Source: Pleodorina starrii (taxonomy: Eukaryota; Chlorophyta; Chlorophyceae; Chlamydomonadales; Volvocaceae). Taken from it: a stretch of DNA of 64,000 nucleotides. The notes beneath the pieces were generated by a model. The model worked only from the letters and a program-made list of their open reading frames with translations, ran no database searches and was not told the origin of the DNA. Of the stretch, positions 10,790 through 24,383 are shown in pieces (position 1 is the stretch's first letter; each line of letters begins with the position of its first letter). The position numbers were made by a program, and so were the translations under genes. The stretch covers positions 6,324,001 through 6,388,000 of the forward strand of contig BRXU01000001.1 of the NCBI GenBank assembly GCA_030267565.1. The letters are read 5' to 3'.

Positions 10790-12750
10790 TGTTGCATTAT
10801 TCATTTCACCGCCGCTAGTACTGCTACTCAGTTCAGAAAAAGGCCGGATGCGTCAATGTTGTACGGCGGCATGATTCTGTGACGTCGTCCGCAGCGACTT
10901 CAGCACCCAATGGCTGGGGGGCATGCATGGTCCCTCTACCAGGTACGAACTCTGTTTTAAGTGCGGAGGCGTCCGTACATGCCGGGGGACCATTGACGGT
11001 TAATTGTTGGAAGAGGTACGGCAAAGGGCGGGTGCGCCTACATATGGAGCAATGGCTGCGGTGGGGCGAGGTACCAAGCAGGTTGCGAGGGGGTCGGCTG
11101 CTGCCACTAGCGCCCTTGGCGTCTGTCAAAGCCTAAGTTATTATTATTTTTCCTGATACGCACTTCACGTGCGGAAGGTGTTATGGCTGCACGGAGGTTG
11201 TTGTGAATAAGGGAAAGAACGGAAGATGTTGGCAGGCTGTGCGCCTTGGAGCCCATCCAGCATTGCGATGCTTACTGTGTGCCCCAGACAGCTTTGGCCC
11301 ATACTCATTGCCCAAGCGTGGGGGCCAGTGACCAGGGCGCCGCCAACATCCGCAGACTTAACGTGGTCACCATGTCTGGGGTTTGGCCGCGTTGGTGGTG
11401 GTGGCTTGCGTCTACGCCTGGCCGACATTACTCGTGCTGGATATGAATGAATGGCTGGGTTCATTATGTGGCGCTAAGTTTCAGATGTAATCAAAGAGTG
11501 GATCAAGAGCGGAAAAAGGTCGCCTTGCACTCCGCAATGCGTCGGTCCTGCGGGCGAGCAGGACAACCCTGAACTGATGCAAGCGTGCAGCCCCATAGGG
11601 TGCGCCAGTGCAGTAATAACCAGTGATAACCAGTTCATCCGTGCACTCAGTCTCGTCATTTTCCCTTGTGCGAATCCCCACCGCGATCGAGCGTCATACC
11701 GTATCAGCCCTCTCCAGACAACGACACTTCCCCGCGAGTACTCTCCACGGCCTATAGGACAATCGCGGAAAAGCGCGTGCGGCAGCGCAGCTTTTGACGT
11801 GCTGAAATACAATATACTCACGTGCCCTTCAATCATACAACACGAGAACCGGTGGAAGGCGTCGGTTGCAGTACCGCCGGCGCTGGAATTTATACGCATC
11901 TGGCCCGACAGCCGACAACCCCCAGACTACACCATCCGTGCAGCACTTTGTAACTCCATACGGCAGCTCACTGACGCCAAGGCCCCACCGCCAGCGGAGG
12001 CAGCGCTCTCAAAAGTCCTCGAGCGAACCAGGCACCAATACCGCGACACACTCCTCAACGCTGCCCGCATGCGTAGTGGCTCCAAGCCCTCCTGCTGCTG
12101 CCGCTGCCCTCCCAACACCAGCCATCCGAACTCAAAACCACGTTTCGCAACCCGGGGCGTGAGACACAATCGCCGGATTCGCGTGGCGTGCAGTGGCGTG
12201 CCTAAACTCCCACCACCGTACTTCGACTGCTGCTGTCAGCGGACGCCAGCGGCGCACAAAGACACATGCAGGGCACGGGTCCACCCGCACTACGCGCACG
12301 TGGGTGCACCAACGCTGCAGCGCCGCCCAATAAAGGCATCATCCGGGCCGGGCAAGTGCCGCCGGCCCCTGTCATGCAAGAGTCCCGCTCAGTCATTGCC
12401 TCATACACCACCGCGTCAAAATGGGGTCCAATACATGCTCAAGAGTCAAAACGTTGTTGGAAGGCCCACCGGGCATGATAACGAACGCATAGTGTTGCGC
12501 ATGTTCCAGTGCAACGACGCGGTTATTGATACAGTTGGGTTGCATAGGCGCCGCCATGCATTCGTGCGTTGCGCTTGGCCCAAGGGGGCGACGATGCGCG
12601 TCCTGAAGGACATGCAACTTGTCACTCCACATCGTGGCGCCACTGCGGCCGCTCGGGGCCAGCCTTTCAGCGACGCAAATCATGACTATTGTGCAAACAA
12701 TGAAGGAAAGGCTACGAGAGGGACGAACGGCGAAGGCCGACAGCGCGGCC
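10790..12750. other. Convergent intergenic region and 3' UTR of the kinase
   Basis: Lies between two convergent genes. The right part should be the 3' UTR of the minus-strand kinase, although no clear TGTAA was found there on that strand. A long open frame on the plus strand (11577-12788) has no domain and overlaps the end of the kinase in antisense; I treat it as chance. Confidence 0.45.
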
Positions 12751-15700
12751 CTACGTGTCCGGACCCGAATACGACGTTCGGCGGTTGAAGTGCTCGCGCA
12801 GCTTCTGGATCTTCTCCATGTTGGCTGCCGACAGGCCCGTAAAGTTCGTGAAGGAGAAGTTGCCAAACGGGTCGTTTTCTGTGTGGAGCTCCGCCGTGTC
12901 CTCGCCACCGCTGTTACCCTGCTGCTCCTCCTGCGGCTCCTCCTCGCCTTCCTCCTCGCCCTCGGGCAGGTGGTCCTCGTCACCTTCGTAGTACTCGTAC
13001 GGCTCCGTGCCGTACGCGTCCGCCTCGGTGCCGTAAACAGCCGTGCCTGACATGGTCGCTGCGCCGCCGGTGCCGACTGACCCAGGGGACGGCCGCTCCG
13101 ACGAGGTGCCGAGCCCTGCTGAGCCGGAACCGCTGGCACGCTGGCCACTGCCGCTGTTTCTTGCGCCGCTACCGCTGTTTCTGGCGCCGCTGCCGCTGGT
13201 CCGCGCGCCATTGCCGCTGTTGCGGGGACAGCAACCGCTGTTGCGAGCGCCACAGCCGCTGTTGCGAGCACCACAGCCGCTGTTGCGAGCACCACAGCCG
13301 CTGCTGCGCAGCGCGCCGAGTGGCCCACCGCAAGAGCTGCTCCCCATGCTGTTGCGGGGATGCAGCGGGTGCATGAGGCCAGATATGAGTCCCTGGTTGG
13401 CGCTGCTGCGGCCGATGGACCCCGGCGGCAGCGGAATCCCACTGTCTGGTGCACCGTAGGGCGTTTGGAAAGGGCTGTTGCACAGTCGAGCCATATCGGC
13501 CAAGGTATCTGCAGAGACGACGACAGGAGGATAAGGGCCGGGGTGCTCCTTCAGGTCGGATGCCGCAGACGACTTCCGAAAGAGGAATGGGAAGGAGGGG
13601 CCGATGCCCTTTGAAGTGCACCGCACCGGCACGTGCCGAGGTAAGGAATGGGCCAGTACAGTCCTCCCAAAAGGCGTACCTACCGCAATTCAGTGACTGC
13701 CCTAACAACAGCTCGCTAGCCTCACTCAGCTCTCTGCCCTGAAGGGACTGTCCACCCCCTGGATCGGGGCGGCCAGGTCTCCCCCAATAAGCGCTCTCTG
13801 GCCATCTGGCTGTGGCTGTTCCGCACCCCGTGTCGCCAGATGGGTTTCGTACTTTCATACTTGGGGTTGAATCACATACTTGAATCCACCGCATAACTTT
13901 GCATAACGTCCCAAACTCCAGGTCCGCCGCCCCAGCCCCCTTCTTGCCGCGGAGCTCACCTGTGCCCGCGTTCCCGGTGTAGCTCGTCCGGCTCATGTGC
14001 GACGAGCCGTGGCTGTAGCTGGAGCCGGTGCTGCGCATCCCGGACCCCTCGCGATGGTGCTGGTCCTTCAGCCGGTCCACCTGACAGTGGGAAACGCGCC
14101 GGGGAGGTCCAGGCGGGAAAACGCCTCAGCAAGGGATGCCCCGATGACGGCCAGCCGAGGACAGAGAAGGGAGCGACAGCAGACGCTCATCCCAGGGCCT
14201 TTGGGGTAGCTTCCCGATGAGCAGCAGGCACAGTCAGCGACGTAGAAACGGTCAAGATTAGATCTGGCACTACTAAAGGGTATTGCATCCGTGCCGGAAT
14301 ATGTGCATGACTGCCCGCCCTCCGCATCCGCTACCGTCCGACGGCATGCGCCGCCGGCAATGAGAGCGACGCATCGCGCCGCGCATCACGGCAGCCACGG
14401 CCGCTGCAGCGTCCACGCTCACCTGCGTCCGCCCGCCGCCCACGCCGCTGGAGGGTCCACTGCCGGGGATCGCCATTGCGCCCGCCGGGCTGCTGTTGGG
14501 CCCCTGCGCGTGCGCCGACGTGCGCTCCGCGGGGGCGCTGGTGCGCAGCTTGTCCAGGTCCTCCGCCATGGAGCGCTGGGAGACGTGCTTGGACTCGAAG
14601 TAAGACGTGTCCGTCTCGTCCTCCACCGTCGGGATGAAGGCTGCCTTGTTGCGCACCAGGCTCGTCCAGTCCAGGCCCTCAAACCAGGGATGCAGCTTCA
14701 CCTCGCCGGCGCCTCTGCGGAAAGAGACGCGCGCGTGCGCTGACTGTCGGCATTTGCCGTGGCCCCGGCAATAATAGGGCGACCCACCCGTGCGCCAACG
14801 GAAGGACGACGACATCCCTATGCAACGGAAAGTGAAGGGGCAGCACGGCCGATCCGTGACGGCGCCACCCGTCCACTGGCCGCGGCCTCAACCGTTCGTC
14901 CCTTCCCCGGCCGACGCAGCACCTGTGCCGCACCTGTGCCCCAGGCGCTTCAGCGGGTTGGGGTGCAGCAGCTTGTCGATGAGGTCGCGGCACTCGGCCG
15001 ACATGTCGTCCTCGTCCGGCCACGTGATGCGGCGGTCCAGAATGTTATCGAAGATCTCCTCCGGCGTGTCCGCGTTGAAGGGCGGTGTGCCTGGCGGGTG
15101 GTGACGCGGGCGGTGACGCGACCGCAACAGGGTGTGATGTCTTTGCGTGCGTGAACCGAACAAGATACGCCGCCATGCCAGGTAAGCGCCCGGGAAGTTC
15201 AGGTGGCGCCGGCAGGCGTGCCCCAGACCAGCTGCAGCATCCACGAAGACCAGCCGTCTGCTAGCCAACATTCCATCGCTGTCATCCCCCGCGCTTCACC
15301 CCTTTGGCCGAGTTAATAAGCCCTGAAACGCGGCGCTCCGCAAGCCGCCTCACCTGTGACAAACTCGTAAAGGATCGTCCCAAGGGCCCACCAGTCCACC
15401 TCCGGTCCGTGCCCCGTGCCCAGCAGCAGCTCCGGCGCCAAGTAATCCGGAGTGCCCACGGCGCGCCGGCACTCGTGTTCCGGAGCCACGATGCGCTGCA
15501 ACGGTTTCAACGCACGGGCATTGCAGGCGGCGGGATTCTCAACTCTATGAGCATCAAAAGGCCACAAGCCCCACGGGGGGCAGCGACATAAGCCACACAA
15601 GGCCAAGTGCTGTAGCTCCACGGCAGATGAGGTCGTGAGGTACCTTGTCAGCATACATGCATCGTGCGTGCTTCCCCCGTTCGACATGTGCGACATGTGA

Positions 15701-18700
15701 AGGACAGGAGGCGGGCGCAGCATGGGGGACATCTGCCCGACTTTGCATTCCCTCTTGATCTCCCGCCCGAGATCTGGCCCCGTTCCGCACTCCGTACTCC
15801 GCACCTGGTGCTGACCCAGCGGTCGCGGCGGCATCCCGAGAGACGCCAGGGATTGCCCCGGGGCGCTCGTGCGGCCGCTCAACGGGCCGCCGCTATCCTG
15901 CCACGTGCACGACATCGGCCCCTCGTCCGGCTTGGAGGCGTCCATGGGCTCACTGCCGCTGGTAGCGCCAACAGGGACCGCGCCGCTATTCGAGAAGTCA
16001 CTGCACGAGGCGGGGACGCCAAATCCGCCTCAGCGATCAAGCAAAAAAGCAAACGCGATCAAGCAAAAGGCAAAGAAACCTGGACGGCGTGTGAGTGAAG
16101 CCGGCATCATCACTTGCAAGTCCCATATCAGTTACGGCGGTAAGGCGCGCAATTACAGCCTGTAACCTCAGGCAAGCACAGCACACTCTGCAGCAAGCCC
16201 TACCCGGTGGCCTCGGCGCCACCGCCCCAGGCCGACTCGCTCTCCTGCTCGGGCCCGTCCGTGTCCATCGGCTGCGCCTGCCCATTGAGGTTGTCGGTCC
16301 GGTCAATGACGCCCACGCAGCTCAGCCCGAAGTCCGTCAGCTTGACGTGACCCTGCGTGGCGGGCGGCGGGGCGCGTGTGTGCATGCGCGTCGGCTTTCC
16401 TTCGGGATACAGGTGGACTACATGTGGACTACAGGATGCGCAATGACAACCTGTCGAGGTTCTTCCTGGCCGTCGGCAGCATGCATGCGGTGCGCGTCAT
16501 GCCTTACATCACGGCGCGGCACGTCACGGCACTGATGCCGAATTAACTCTTCTGCGAATGGCGAGGAAAGATGATACAAAGACAGTAGGAAGTAGAACGC
16601 CGAGACAGGGCATGCACTGTCTCTGTGTACTTGGGTTTTCAGCTGCCACAGCAATGCGCGAAAGCGTTGCAAACAATCAATGGCTCCCGGCGCGGGCGCG
16701 TGCTTGCAGTCGCATGGCGCACCTGCGCGTTGATGAGCAAGTTGTCCGGCTTCAGGTCCCGGTGGATGATGCCCTGCATACGTTTGCGGTTGGGGGTTAT
16801 CCACGTGGGGAGGGAGGTGGCATGACATACGTTATGATCAGTGAACGATCAGAGACGGGTATCCAAGCACTTTCGGGTTACAACCCGAAAGTGCGCATTC
16901 GAGCCACCCATTCGGCCCACCACTGGAAGCCGCCCAACCGCCCGTTCCGGCAGAGTCTTGTCAACCACGCACATGCCTGCTGATGCGGTAATCGCACCTG
17001 TGCGTGGCAGTACTCCAGTGCGAGCACTGTCTCCGCGATGTACTGCCGTGCCACCTCCTCGTCAAGCGCGCCAAACTTCCGGAGCAAGCTGAGCAAGGTG
17101 TGGCGTAGGGGAGCGAGAGAAGGCATTCAAGAGCAAAAAAGTGGTCGTCGCAAGGGAGAGGGCGAGGGAAGAAAACAGTAAATTGTGTACTTTTGACCAG
17201 AGAGGTCAGTGATGCCGGCAGGTGTCATGCCATATCACGGCAGTGTGATTGTTACACAGTGATGACGCCGTGAGGTGTGCCAGGCACGTCACACTTCCTC
17301 GGATGCCTCGACCCTCATTTGCTCCAGCCAGCCCAGGCGCAGCGCAGCAGGGAGGCCAAACGACGAGGCACCCGGTGCCAGTTCGTCAGCAACGCAGCAG
17401 CAGGGAGGGCGCTGCGGGGGCTGCGAAGCGGCGTACCTGAAGCAGTCTCCTCCGTTAATGTATTCCATGACGATGTAGAGGTTCTCACGCGAGGTGAACG
17501 AGTAGTAGAAGCGCACCACGAAGGGGTTCTGTGCCATGGCGAGGATGTTGCGCTCATTGGTGACCGATTCCACCATGTTCTTGCGGATCAGGTCGCGCTT
17601 CTTCATGACCTGCGGCACGGGGGCCCGAGAGGCGAGCAACGGCTGACGTGCGGAACGGCCGAAGCGCTAAGCGCATAGCAGTGCCTCGAGGCGACTGGGG
17701 ACGCTTGCATAGGGCATCAGTACCCGACATGAACCCTTCCCCGCTTTGCCTGTGCTCAGCATGTCACTGCGCCCTTCGCGCAGCACTTCGCACCGGAAGC
17801 GCCCGCTCCCAGCTCATTCCTTTTCCCTTGGCCGCGCCCTTCCCTCACCTTGATCGCAAACAGGTCGCCTGTGGCCAACTTGCGCGCCAAGTACACGCGG
17901 CCAAAGGCACCTCGGCTGATAGGTTTGATGATCTCAAACTCATCGATTGACATGCCCGGCATGCTGCGCGGCGTCGACGTGCCGCTGTCGCCCGCGTCGC
18001 TGCTGCCTCCCGCGCGGACGCGCGCCCCGCCGAAGGGCTCCGCCAGCATGTTGACCTGACCGCCCATTTGAGGAAACCACAATGTGTAAAGTCAGCGGTG
18101 AACGTGTTTGGAAGAGTGATTGACAACGTTCCAAACGTAGCAAAACCCGAATGATGGCCGCACTACGGCCTTGTACGGGCACGGCCCTGTTCGCCTTCCA
18201 ACGGGAATGCCTCCTGGGCACGGTGATCATCCGGTCGTTTTTCGTGTGCGAAGGCTACTTAGGGCGAACGCTTAGATGGACCGCTAACTGGCGCGCAGGC
18301 CGGTCAGAAATTGACGCCCTTCGCTGCGCGGCTCGTACCTTCTCCGTTATGAGCCGCATGACGCGGTGGGCGTACGTCTGCGTCACGACCGCCAGCTTGT
18401 TCGTCTGTGCAGCTGATTCCAGCATCTCCGCCAGCTCTGCCTGGATCGAGAAGCACCGCGTCGTCGGCACCTTGGAGCCGTCCGGCTGCAGCGCCGCGGC
18501 GTTCCTCGCTGCGCGGATCAGCTTCATGAGCTGGTTCCTGGCATGCGCGTAAGCGGAATGGAAGAGGGCCAGCCCGCAACACATACTCCCGTGAGCCGCA
18601 CGTCAACGCGTGTTCACACTTTATCACGGCGCACTAGCGAGAGAGAGAGGCGGACGCGAGAGAAGCGGCGTCCCGAGGTTCCAGCGGCCTGCGAGGTACC

Positions 18701-21700
18701 CTTTGCCCCCCCGCCTCGGATCCCTTGGTGCCATCACACTCGCCCCCCCTTCCTTCCGGCTCGTCCCGTCCCTCTTGCACAACTGGATGCCCCCAATACA
18801 AAGGAGGTAAAGAGCCGGTTAGCGGGCAGACTGCCGTCCGACATGGCCCAACCTGGCCCTCATCCCAACTCCCAGGCTCCTTCTTACTTGACGTGATAAT
18901 GGCTGGGCGCCGGTCCGAGCGCCGGAAAGGTCAGCGGCGTCTCCAGCCACTCCTCCAACACATTTGCTATCGTCGTCAGCTGCGCGTCTACGCTGAGGCC
19001 GTTGCCACTGAGTGTTCGAAGCACGGCGCAATGTATGCTGTGCTCCTCGAGGTGCGTGCTGAGCCAGGCCTCCTCGCAGATCGAGCAGATCTGGGGAGCA
19101 GCGCGGCCGGCAGCAGAGAAAGCGGAACACGAGTCATCATTGGTACGCAATGCAGGCGGCGGCAAAGATGGCGAGCCAAACCTTGCCGCGGCGCTAGGGT
19201 GATACATCGCCGGACATGCATGACGTGCGGTTCTTTGCGACGAGGTACCGCAATGCACTACCAAAATGAGCAGAAAAGTGGTCGGGAGTTCGTGACGCCG
19301 CGTTTTCCGGATAACGTGGACGACACAGATGCACCGCCCAAGGTGCACTCGAGCGTGTGCAGGGCAGGGCACGTGTACGTGACCCAGCCAGTGGTTCATG
19401 AACATGGCATTGGCAAAATCTGTTGCGGCAGCACGCAGGGTGCCGGATAATCGGGGCCCGGCATTGCAAAGTGGCAACACCCCTTTCCGCCCATTTGAAC
19501 AACGGGGTTGTGAAGCGGATAGGGCCCCACGCCCTCAACGCCCCGAGCGAAAGCGACGCCCCAGCCAATCCGCCCGTAGTACCATGTCCGCACGCCCTCG
19601 CAAGTTGCACCATCCCTAAAGTCCCGAGGCCCCCGAGGTCAAGATCACTGTGCGGGCCCCAACCAACCCATGAGCAAAGGAACCTCATGCTGGTCCCAAA
19701 TATGGACCTTTCCTGGCCCCAAACATGGCAGGGAGGGAAGGGGGGAATGTGGCAGGGTCCGCCCGGTCAACTCCTGACCCCTGACGGCCCCGACCCTCGC
19801 CATACGCTGAGCCTTCTCCCGACGATACCCATACCGGTAACTTACCACCGTCAAGTCCTCCGGTGATACCCCGTCCGGCGACATGGGCTCAATCCCCACG
19901 CTCATACCCATGGCATACAGGTCCACAGACGCCCTGCGGAAGAGCCTGCCCCGCGCGCCGAGCACCTCCAGCTCACTGGAAGCCTGCGGCGAGTTGCTGG
20001 CGCGCTGCTCCTCCTGCATTGGCCGCGCCAGGTCCGTGCTCACGGACAGCTTTGCCCGCTTGCCCGTGTCCGCCTCGCCAGCCCCGTTGCCGCCCAGAGC
20101 ACTGCCGCCGCGCGCGCCAGCGGCAGCGTCCTCGCTGCTGCCGATGATATGCGTTGGGGCCTCCTGGAACCGGACCGAGCGCTGGTTGTCCAGCTTGCGC
20201 TGGGGCGTCAGCTCGCCGTCGCCGTCCGTTCCATCCAAGGCGGCCGACTTTGCCCCGCGCAGGCTGGGTCCCGGAGACCCCGTGAGCCTGGGGTGCTGCT
20301 CCAGCGCCGGCTCCCGGAAGCGCACGTGCTGGGGGTTTGCTATCTCCGAATACGGGCGCACCAGCCCGTCCGGACCCACCTTGTCCTTCTGCAGGACAGG
20401 CGACGGCGCAGCGCGCGGCACAAGTGGCGCGTTCAATCTACCGTACTACCAAGCCGGGGACCACAGGACTCCCCTAACCTCTACCACAGTTCCCAATGTA
20501 TGGAGCCCCACGGTACCCTGCCGTTTATCCTGCTGCCCAGGGCTTTCGCATATCATATGCTGACCCCAAAGTCCAGAGCTTATGGATGCCTCGTCGTGCT
20601 TTAAGACATGGCCAAGTTTGCACCGTGCGTTGGGTCCGGTACCGTACTTGGTGGAGTCCCACCAATGCTGAGCCGAGCCACCCACCGACCCGTGCCCGCC
20701 CTCACCGAGGACTTGCGCTTGAACCCGTCCGTGAAGCTCTTTAAGCCTTTGGAGATCTTCCCAAAGAAACCCTTCTTCTTCTTTGTGAAGCTGCTAACGC
20801 TGCCGTCGCTGATGCTCGGGATTGCCTCGAGCTCGCTGCTCTTGCTCTGGTGGCGCACCACCGGTGCACTGACGTCCCGGGGGTCCACCGCGGGCGAGTC
20901 AGGGATTTCACTCGCTATCCGGGAGAGCTGCGGGCGGTGTTGCTTGTCCGTCAAGCCGCCTGCGCATGCGGGTCATTGCGTGTTTGGGCCGTGGTAGCCG
21001 CCGCGCCGGAAATACCACCACGATGCCCGATCTGAGAGCGCACTTACTTGAATGAACGAAAGGACCCTCCCGCTTCAGCTGCTGCACCATATTGTACATG
21101 GCCCTGCAAAGCAAGACGGCCGCGGTCGATCGATCGCGCCTTCAGGGTGCTTCGGCCGAGGCCCCGTGATGAAACACTTACTTGACAGGCATCGTGTGCG
21201 AGCGAAACACGGGCTCGTCCTCCTCCTTCGGCGTCGCCGCCCCGCCGTCCGTTGCCAAGCTTTGTGGAGCTGCAAGGAGCACACCACATCCAGGTAAGCG
21301 CGCTGTACCATCCTCGAAGCCCTTGCATAGCCCTTGCTCGCTCACTCCCCCTCCACACACACCCGGACTTACGAAGGTGCAGCCCGAGCTCCTTTTGAGT
21401 TTTGGTTGTCATGCCCGGGCCGAAAACCTGCGAATGCCGTCTCCGGTTGCGGGGCTCAGTCGCGAAGAGATGTTGCTGTTCCGTAATTAACAGGCGGCTG
21501 CACCGGGTGAGGATGAACAGCAGCCGCGTGTACAGCGCCCGAATGGTGCGTTGCTGGCATGACGAGCGCTCCTCCTGCAGGTACGGGAGGGCGACGAGTA
21601 CGGTCAGGGGCTCCCGTACAACACGGCACATAAGAAACGTAAACGGGTTTACTGCTCACCGACCTCAATGTTGTCCACGATGTCCGTAATCGTGAGTTTG

Positions 21701-22785
21701 AAGTCCTCCACTGGCGTCTCGAGGCATTCCTCCGCAATGTCCATAATGCTGCAAGGAAGTGTCACAAGCCAGTTCCTTGTTCGCTAGCGCGCTGGGACGG
21801 ACAGCGATACCTAGACGGTCCATGAGCGGCTCACCTCGCAATGACCTCCAGCACAATGGGCACATCCGCGCCCTCCCGCATGCTGATCTGCTGGTAGAGG
21901 TCGCGCACATCGGCGAGGAACAGGCGCAAGTCCCTGTCCACCTGCCGCTTAGCTTCCTCAAAGCTGTGCGAGGTGTCGTTTCTGGACGTCGTTGGGGAGC
22001 CACTTTGGACGGGAAGCACGACCTGCGCCCGGCAGTGGCGGCGATGGCAGATGGCGAGTCAGGCGTGCGCGAGAAAGCACTCAGTCCGCCCAGCTAGGGA
22101 CAAACCCAAACATACCTGCGGAAGCCTGGCAGAACCCTCGACCTTCAAGTTTCGCTCCCCGCGGACACCCTCCAACGACGTCACTAGGTAGTTCAGCTGC
22201 GTAGCGGAGCGGAAAGTGCCAGCGTCACGCCAAACATCCTCGTCGTCAAGCGGAGCGACGACACACAAAGCCACACCTTGCTGAAATCCGACGCAGGGAT
22301 TGCCCGCTGTGGGGTGCTCCGGCCGGACGTCCCTGACGGATGATGGTTCGCCATGGCCACGCTTTGCTGCAAAGCAGACAACCCACTAGCTTCAGCATAC
22401 TGTGGCAGCATAACAAACCAACGGGCAAAGACAGCTGCACGCCCACCCGCGAGCTGAAGCTTCCTGAGGAATGCGACACTCTCTCGAGGCGCTTGGCGAG
22501 GATGGGCGCAAGCTTCAGCTTGTCCTCAACTGCAGAAGCAAGCTGCTTTGCACCACAGGGGTCCACACCATCCGCCGAGTTGCGTCGGTCCCAGGCGTCC
22601 TGTTGCAACTGAGTCCTTGTCCCAAGACCCCGAGCCTCGGCGCTGCTGGAACGCTCGTAGCCGGGAAAGGCCATTGCCATCTCTGCCTCCTCATGAATAG
22701 CTTCGCCGGCTATCGAAGCTCTTGCAGGCACGCCCCGCGCTCGTTGTGAGCTCGGAGCATATGCTTGTCGCGAGAAACCATCCAT
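12751..22785 (-). CDS. IRE-type AGC protein kinase (MAST/Rim15/Greatwall relative)
   Basis: Serine/threonine kinase of the plant INCOMPLETE ROOT HAIR ELONGATION group. Twenty-three exons, all phases consistent, 1554 residues: 22785-22447, 22366-22277, 22196-22116, 22022-21835, 21748-21664, 21574-21373, 21269-21182, 21103-21048, 20959-20706, 20388-19846, 19090-18888, 18537-18339, 18055-17849, 17609-17437, 17088-16998, 16773-16723, 16352-16204, 16000-15805, 15495-15354, 15090-14934, 14714-14423, 14080-13960, 13508-12751. An N-terminal helical region contains the IRE-family match [16 protein letters not shown] zinc-finger-like ICSICEEAW...H...H...C follows at 643-663. Kinase, about 816-1180: SRGAFGRV loop, K845, HRD 937-939, DFG 957-959, GTPDYLAPE at 1079, HPWF near 1173. 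About 120 residues are inserted between DFG and GTPDY. The C-tail has NSGCGAR repeats and ends with a hydrophobic-motif-like FSFTNFT. The only weak donor is the one at 21664 (GAG|GTCGGT). Confidence 0.9.
13150..13310 (-). repeat. In-frame tandem repeat encoding NSGxGAR units
   Basis: Inside the last exon of the kinase, about eight heptapeptides of the form N-S-G-C/S/N-G-A-R follow one another. At DNA level this is a 21-bp repeat with several near-identical units, read in frame. It lies in the C-terminal tail, outside the catalytic domain. Confidence 0.8.
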
Positions 22786-24383
22786 GTCCTCGCCTTCTTG
22801 CTGCTACCCTCCCGACGCGTTGAGCTCCAAGGAAAGGCCGGCCATCCCGCTAAGGTGGCTGGCCAGAACGTACACCTCACTAGCTCTCGAGTTACAGTCC
22901 GGCCTTCGTGCTCAAGCAGCTAAAACGATACACGACTTGTGTTTCTAGACCGAACGGCTCTAAACCACAAAAGTCCAGCCCTTTCAGTTCAGCGCGGAGA
23001 CACTAAGCGGCACCGCTTCCGGGAATATCGGAAAATAATGTAATTCTCTGTTTTAATAACTATAGATTAGCTCCAAGTTCACTTCCAGCCCAAAACGCTC
23101 CTGGTCTGAAACTCTGAACGCTTTGGCAGCTGTATTGCTGTACGATGATACGGCAAAAAAAACATTCCTCGGAGAGCTTCATGCAATGAGAATGCAGAAG
23201 GTCTCTACTAGGCAAGCTCATCTCCTGTAATGAGAGGCGCCTGTATAGCGCCCAGCGCCCTGGCAGCATCACAGCAGCACTTCACCGACAGCCCCCTCAT
23301 GTGCACCTCAAGTTCGCGGCCTATCACTGAAACCAATACGGTAAAACAGGGGATTCTACAGCCTCGGGGAAGGAGCACAATGACGAGTGAAAGCAGTGAC
23401 ACTACGCGAGTGGGCGCCTCAGGTATGAACGAAGGGGGTAGTGTCGGAGTGAAAGGATGCCCCTGGATGCCCTCCTCCTCCTCCTAACTCCTCGTGTACT
23501 TGAGGCATCACCAGAGGCATTTCCTGTTATAAACAGAGGCGGCCATGAGGCCAGGTCGGGCAGACGCTGGGCTGCAGGCTCCGGAGGATAGGAATTTGGG
23601 TTGGCTAGCGAAAGCACTCTGTCGCAGGATCCGGCTGTCGTCAGCGTTGGGAAAGCCAGATTGACCTCATGGACGGGCAGGATTGCTGTTGAGCTGCAGG
23701 GAGCCATGGGATAGCTGGACTGGCCTTCAGACGGTAAAGACAGGTAAAGATTGGCTGTCGGGGGCCTTGGTCGCACCAGGTCGCACCGTGTCGCACAAGG
23801 CTCGCCCCAGCCACCCCAGCCCCAGCCGCCCTACCGGTCTACTCACCCGCGTCCCCGCCGTCACCCGTGCCCATCCGGAAACCGTGTCGCTTTAGTCCAC
23901 TTGACCCCGTCATCGCCCCAGCCCCTCCAGTCGGCCTGTTCCCCTAGTGACCTGATCGATTCGAGGGACTGGGCCCTACTGGGCTGCCGTAGCCCCTGCA
24001 GTCATCCTAGTCGACCTTATTCGGCTGCCCTATCCTTCTTGGTCGCAATAACAGACACATGAAACCGAGCTTCTCTAGACCAGTGAACTGCCCCCTATCC
24101 TCCAGACTGTTAGACGCCAAAAACACCAAAGAAACGAAATGCTGCGCGCGTTCGGGAGTGGCAGGAAAGCACTGAGCAATCATGCGTTTACCGGTAGTCG
24201 TGAATGGACTACCGCTCACCCCCTTGGTCATCGAATATCGGTGCTGATAGGGGGGTTCGGTGGGCATGTGTGATTGTGGTACTGCAGTACCACTCTCCCA
24301 CACTCTCCCCCGGTTTCGCAGCCCGTCTGATATGGAGGCTGGGTGGGAAAGGTGGGGGGCCGGACGGGCCTGGCGGGGGAAAA
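22786..24383. other. Intergenic region upstream of the kinase
   Basis: Should contain the kinase promoter at its left end. A 124-codon open frame on the minus strand (23402-23776) has no recognisable domain and no supporting splice structure. Around 23765-23830 there are short GTCGCAC and CCCCAGCC repeats. No gene is supported. Confidence 0.45.

Noticed and set aside
11577..12788. 403-codon open frame on the plus strand
   Set aside because: No recognisable domain, basic low-complexity composition, no splice or start support, and it overlaps the well-supported kinase 3' end in antisense.
12751..22785. Calling the kinase Greatwall or MASTL outright
   Set aside because: The N-terminal helical region, C2H2-like finger and long tails are those of the plant IRE group; relation to Greatwall and Rim15 is at the subfamily level only.
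23402..23776. 124-codon open frame on the minus strand upstream of the kinase
   Set aside because: No domain, no splice evidence and unremarkable composition; cannot be separated from chance.
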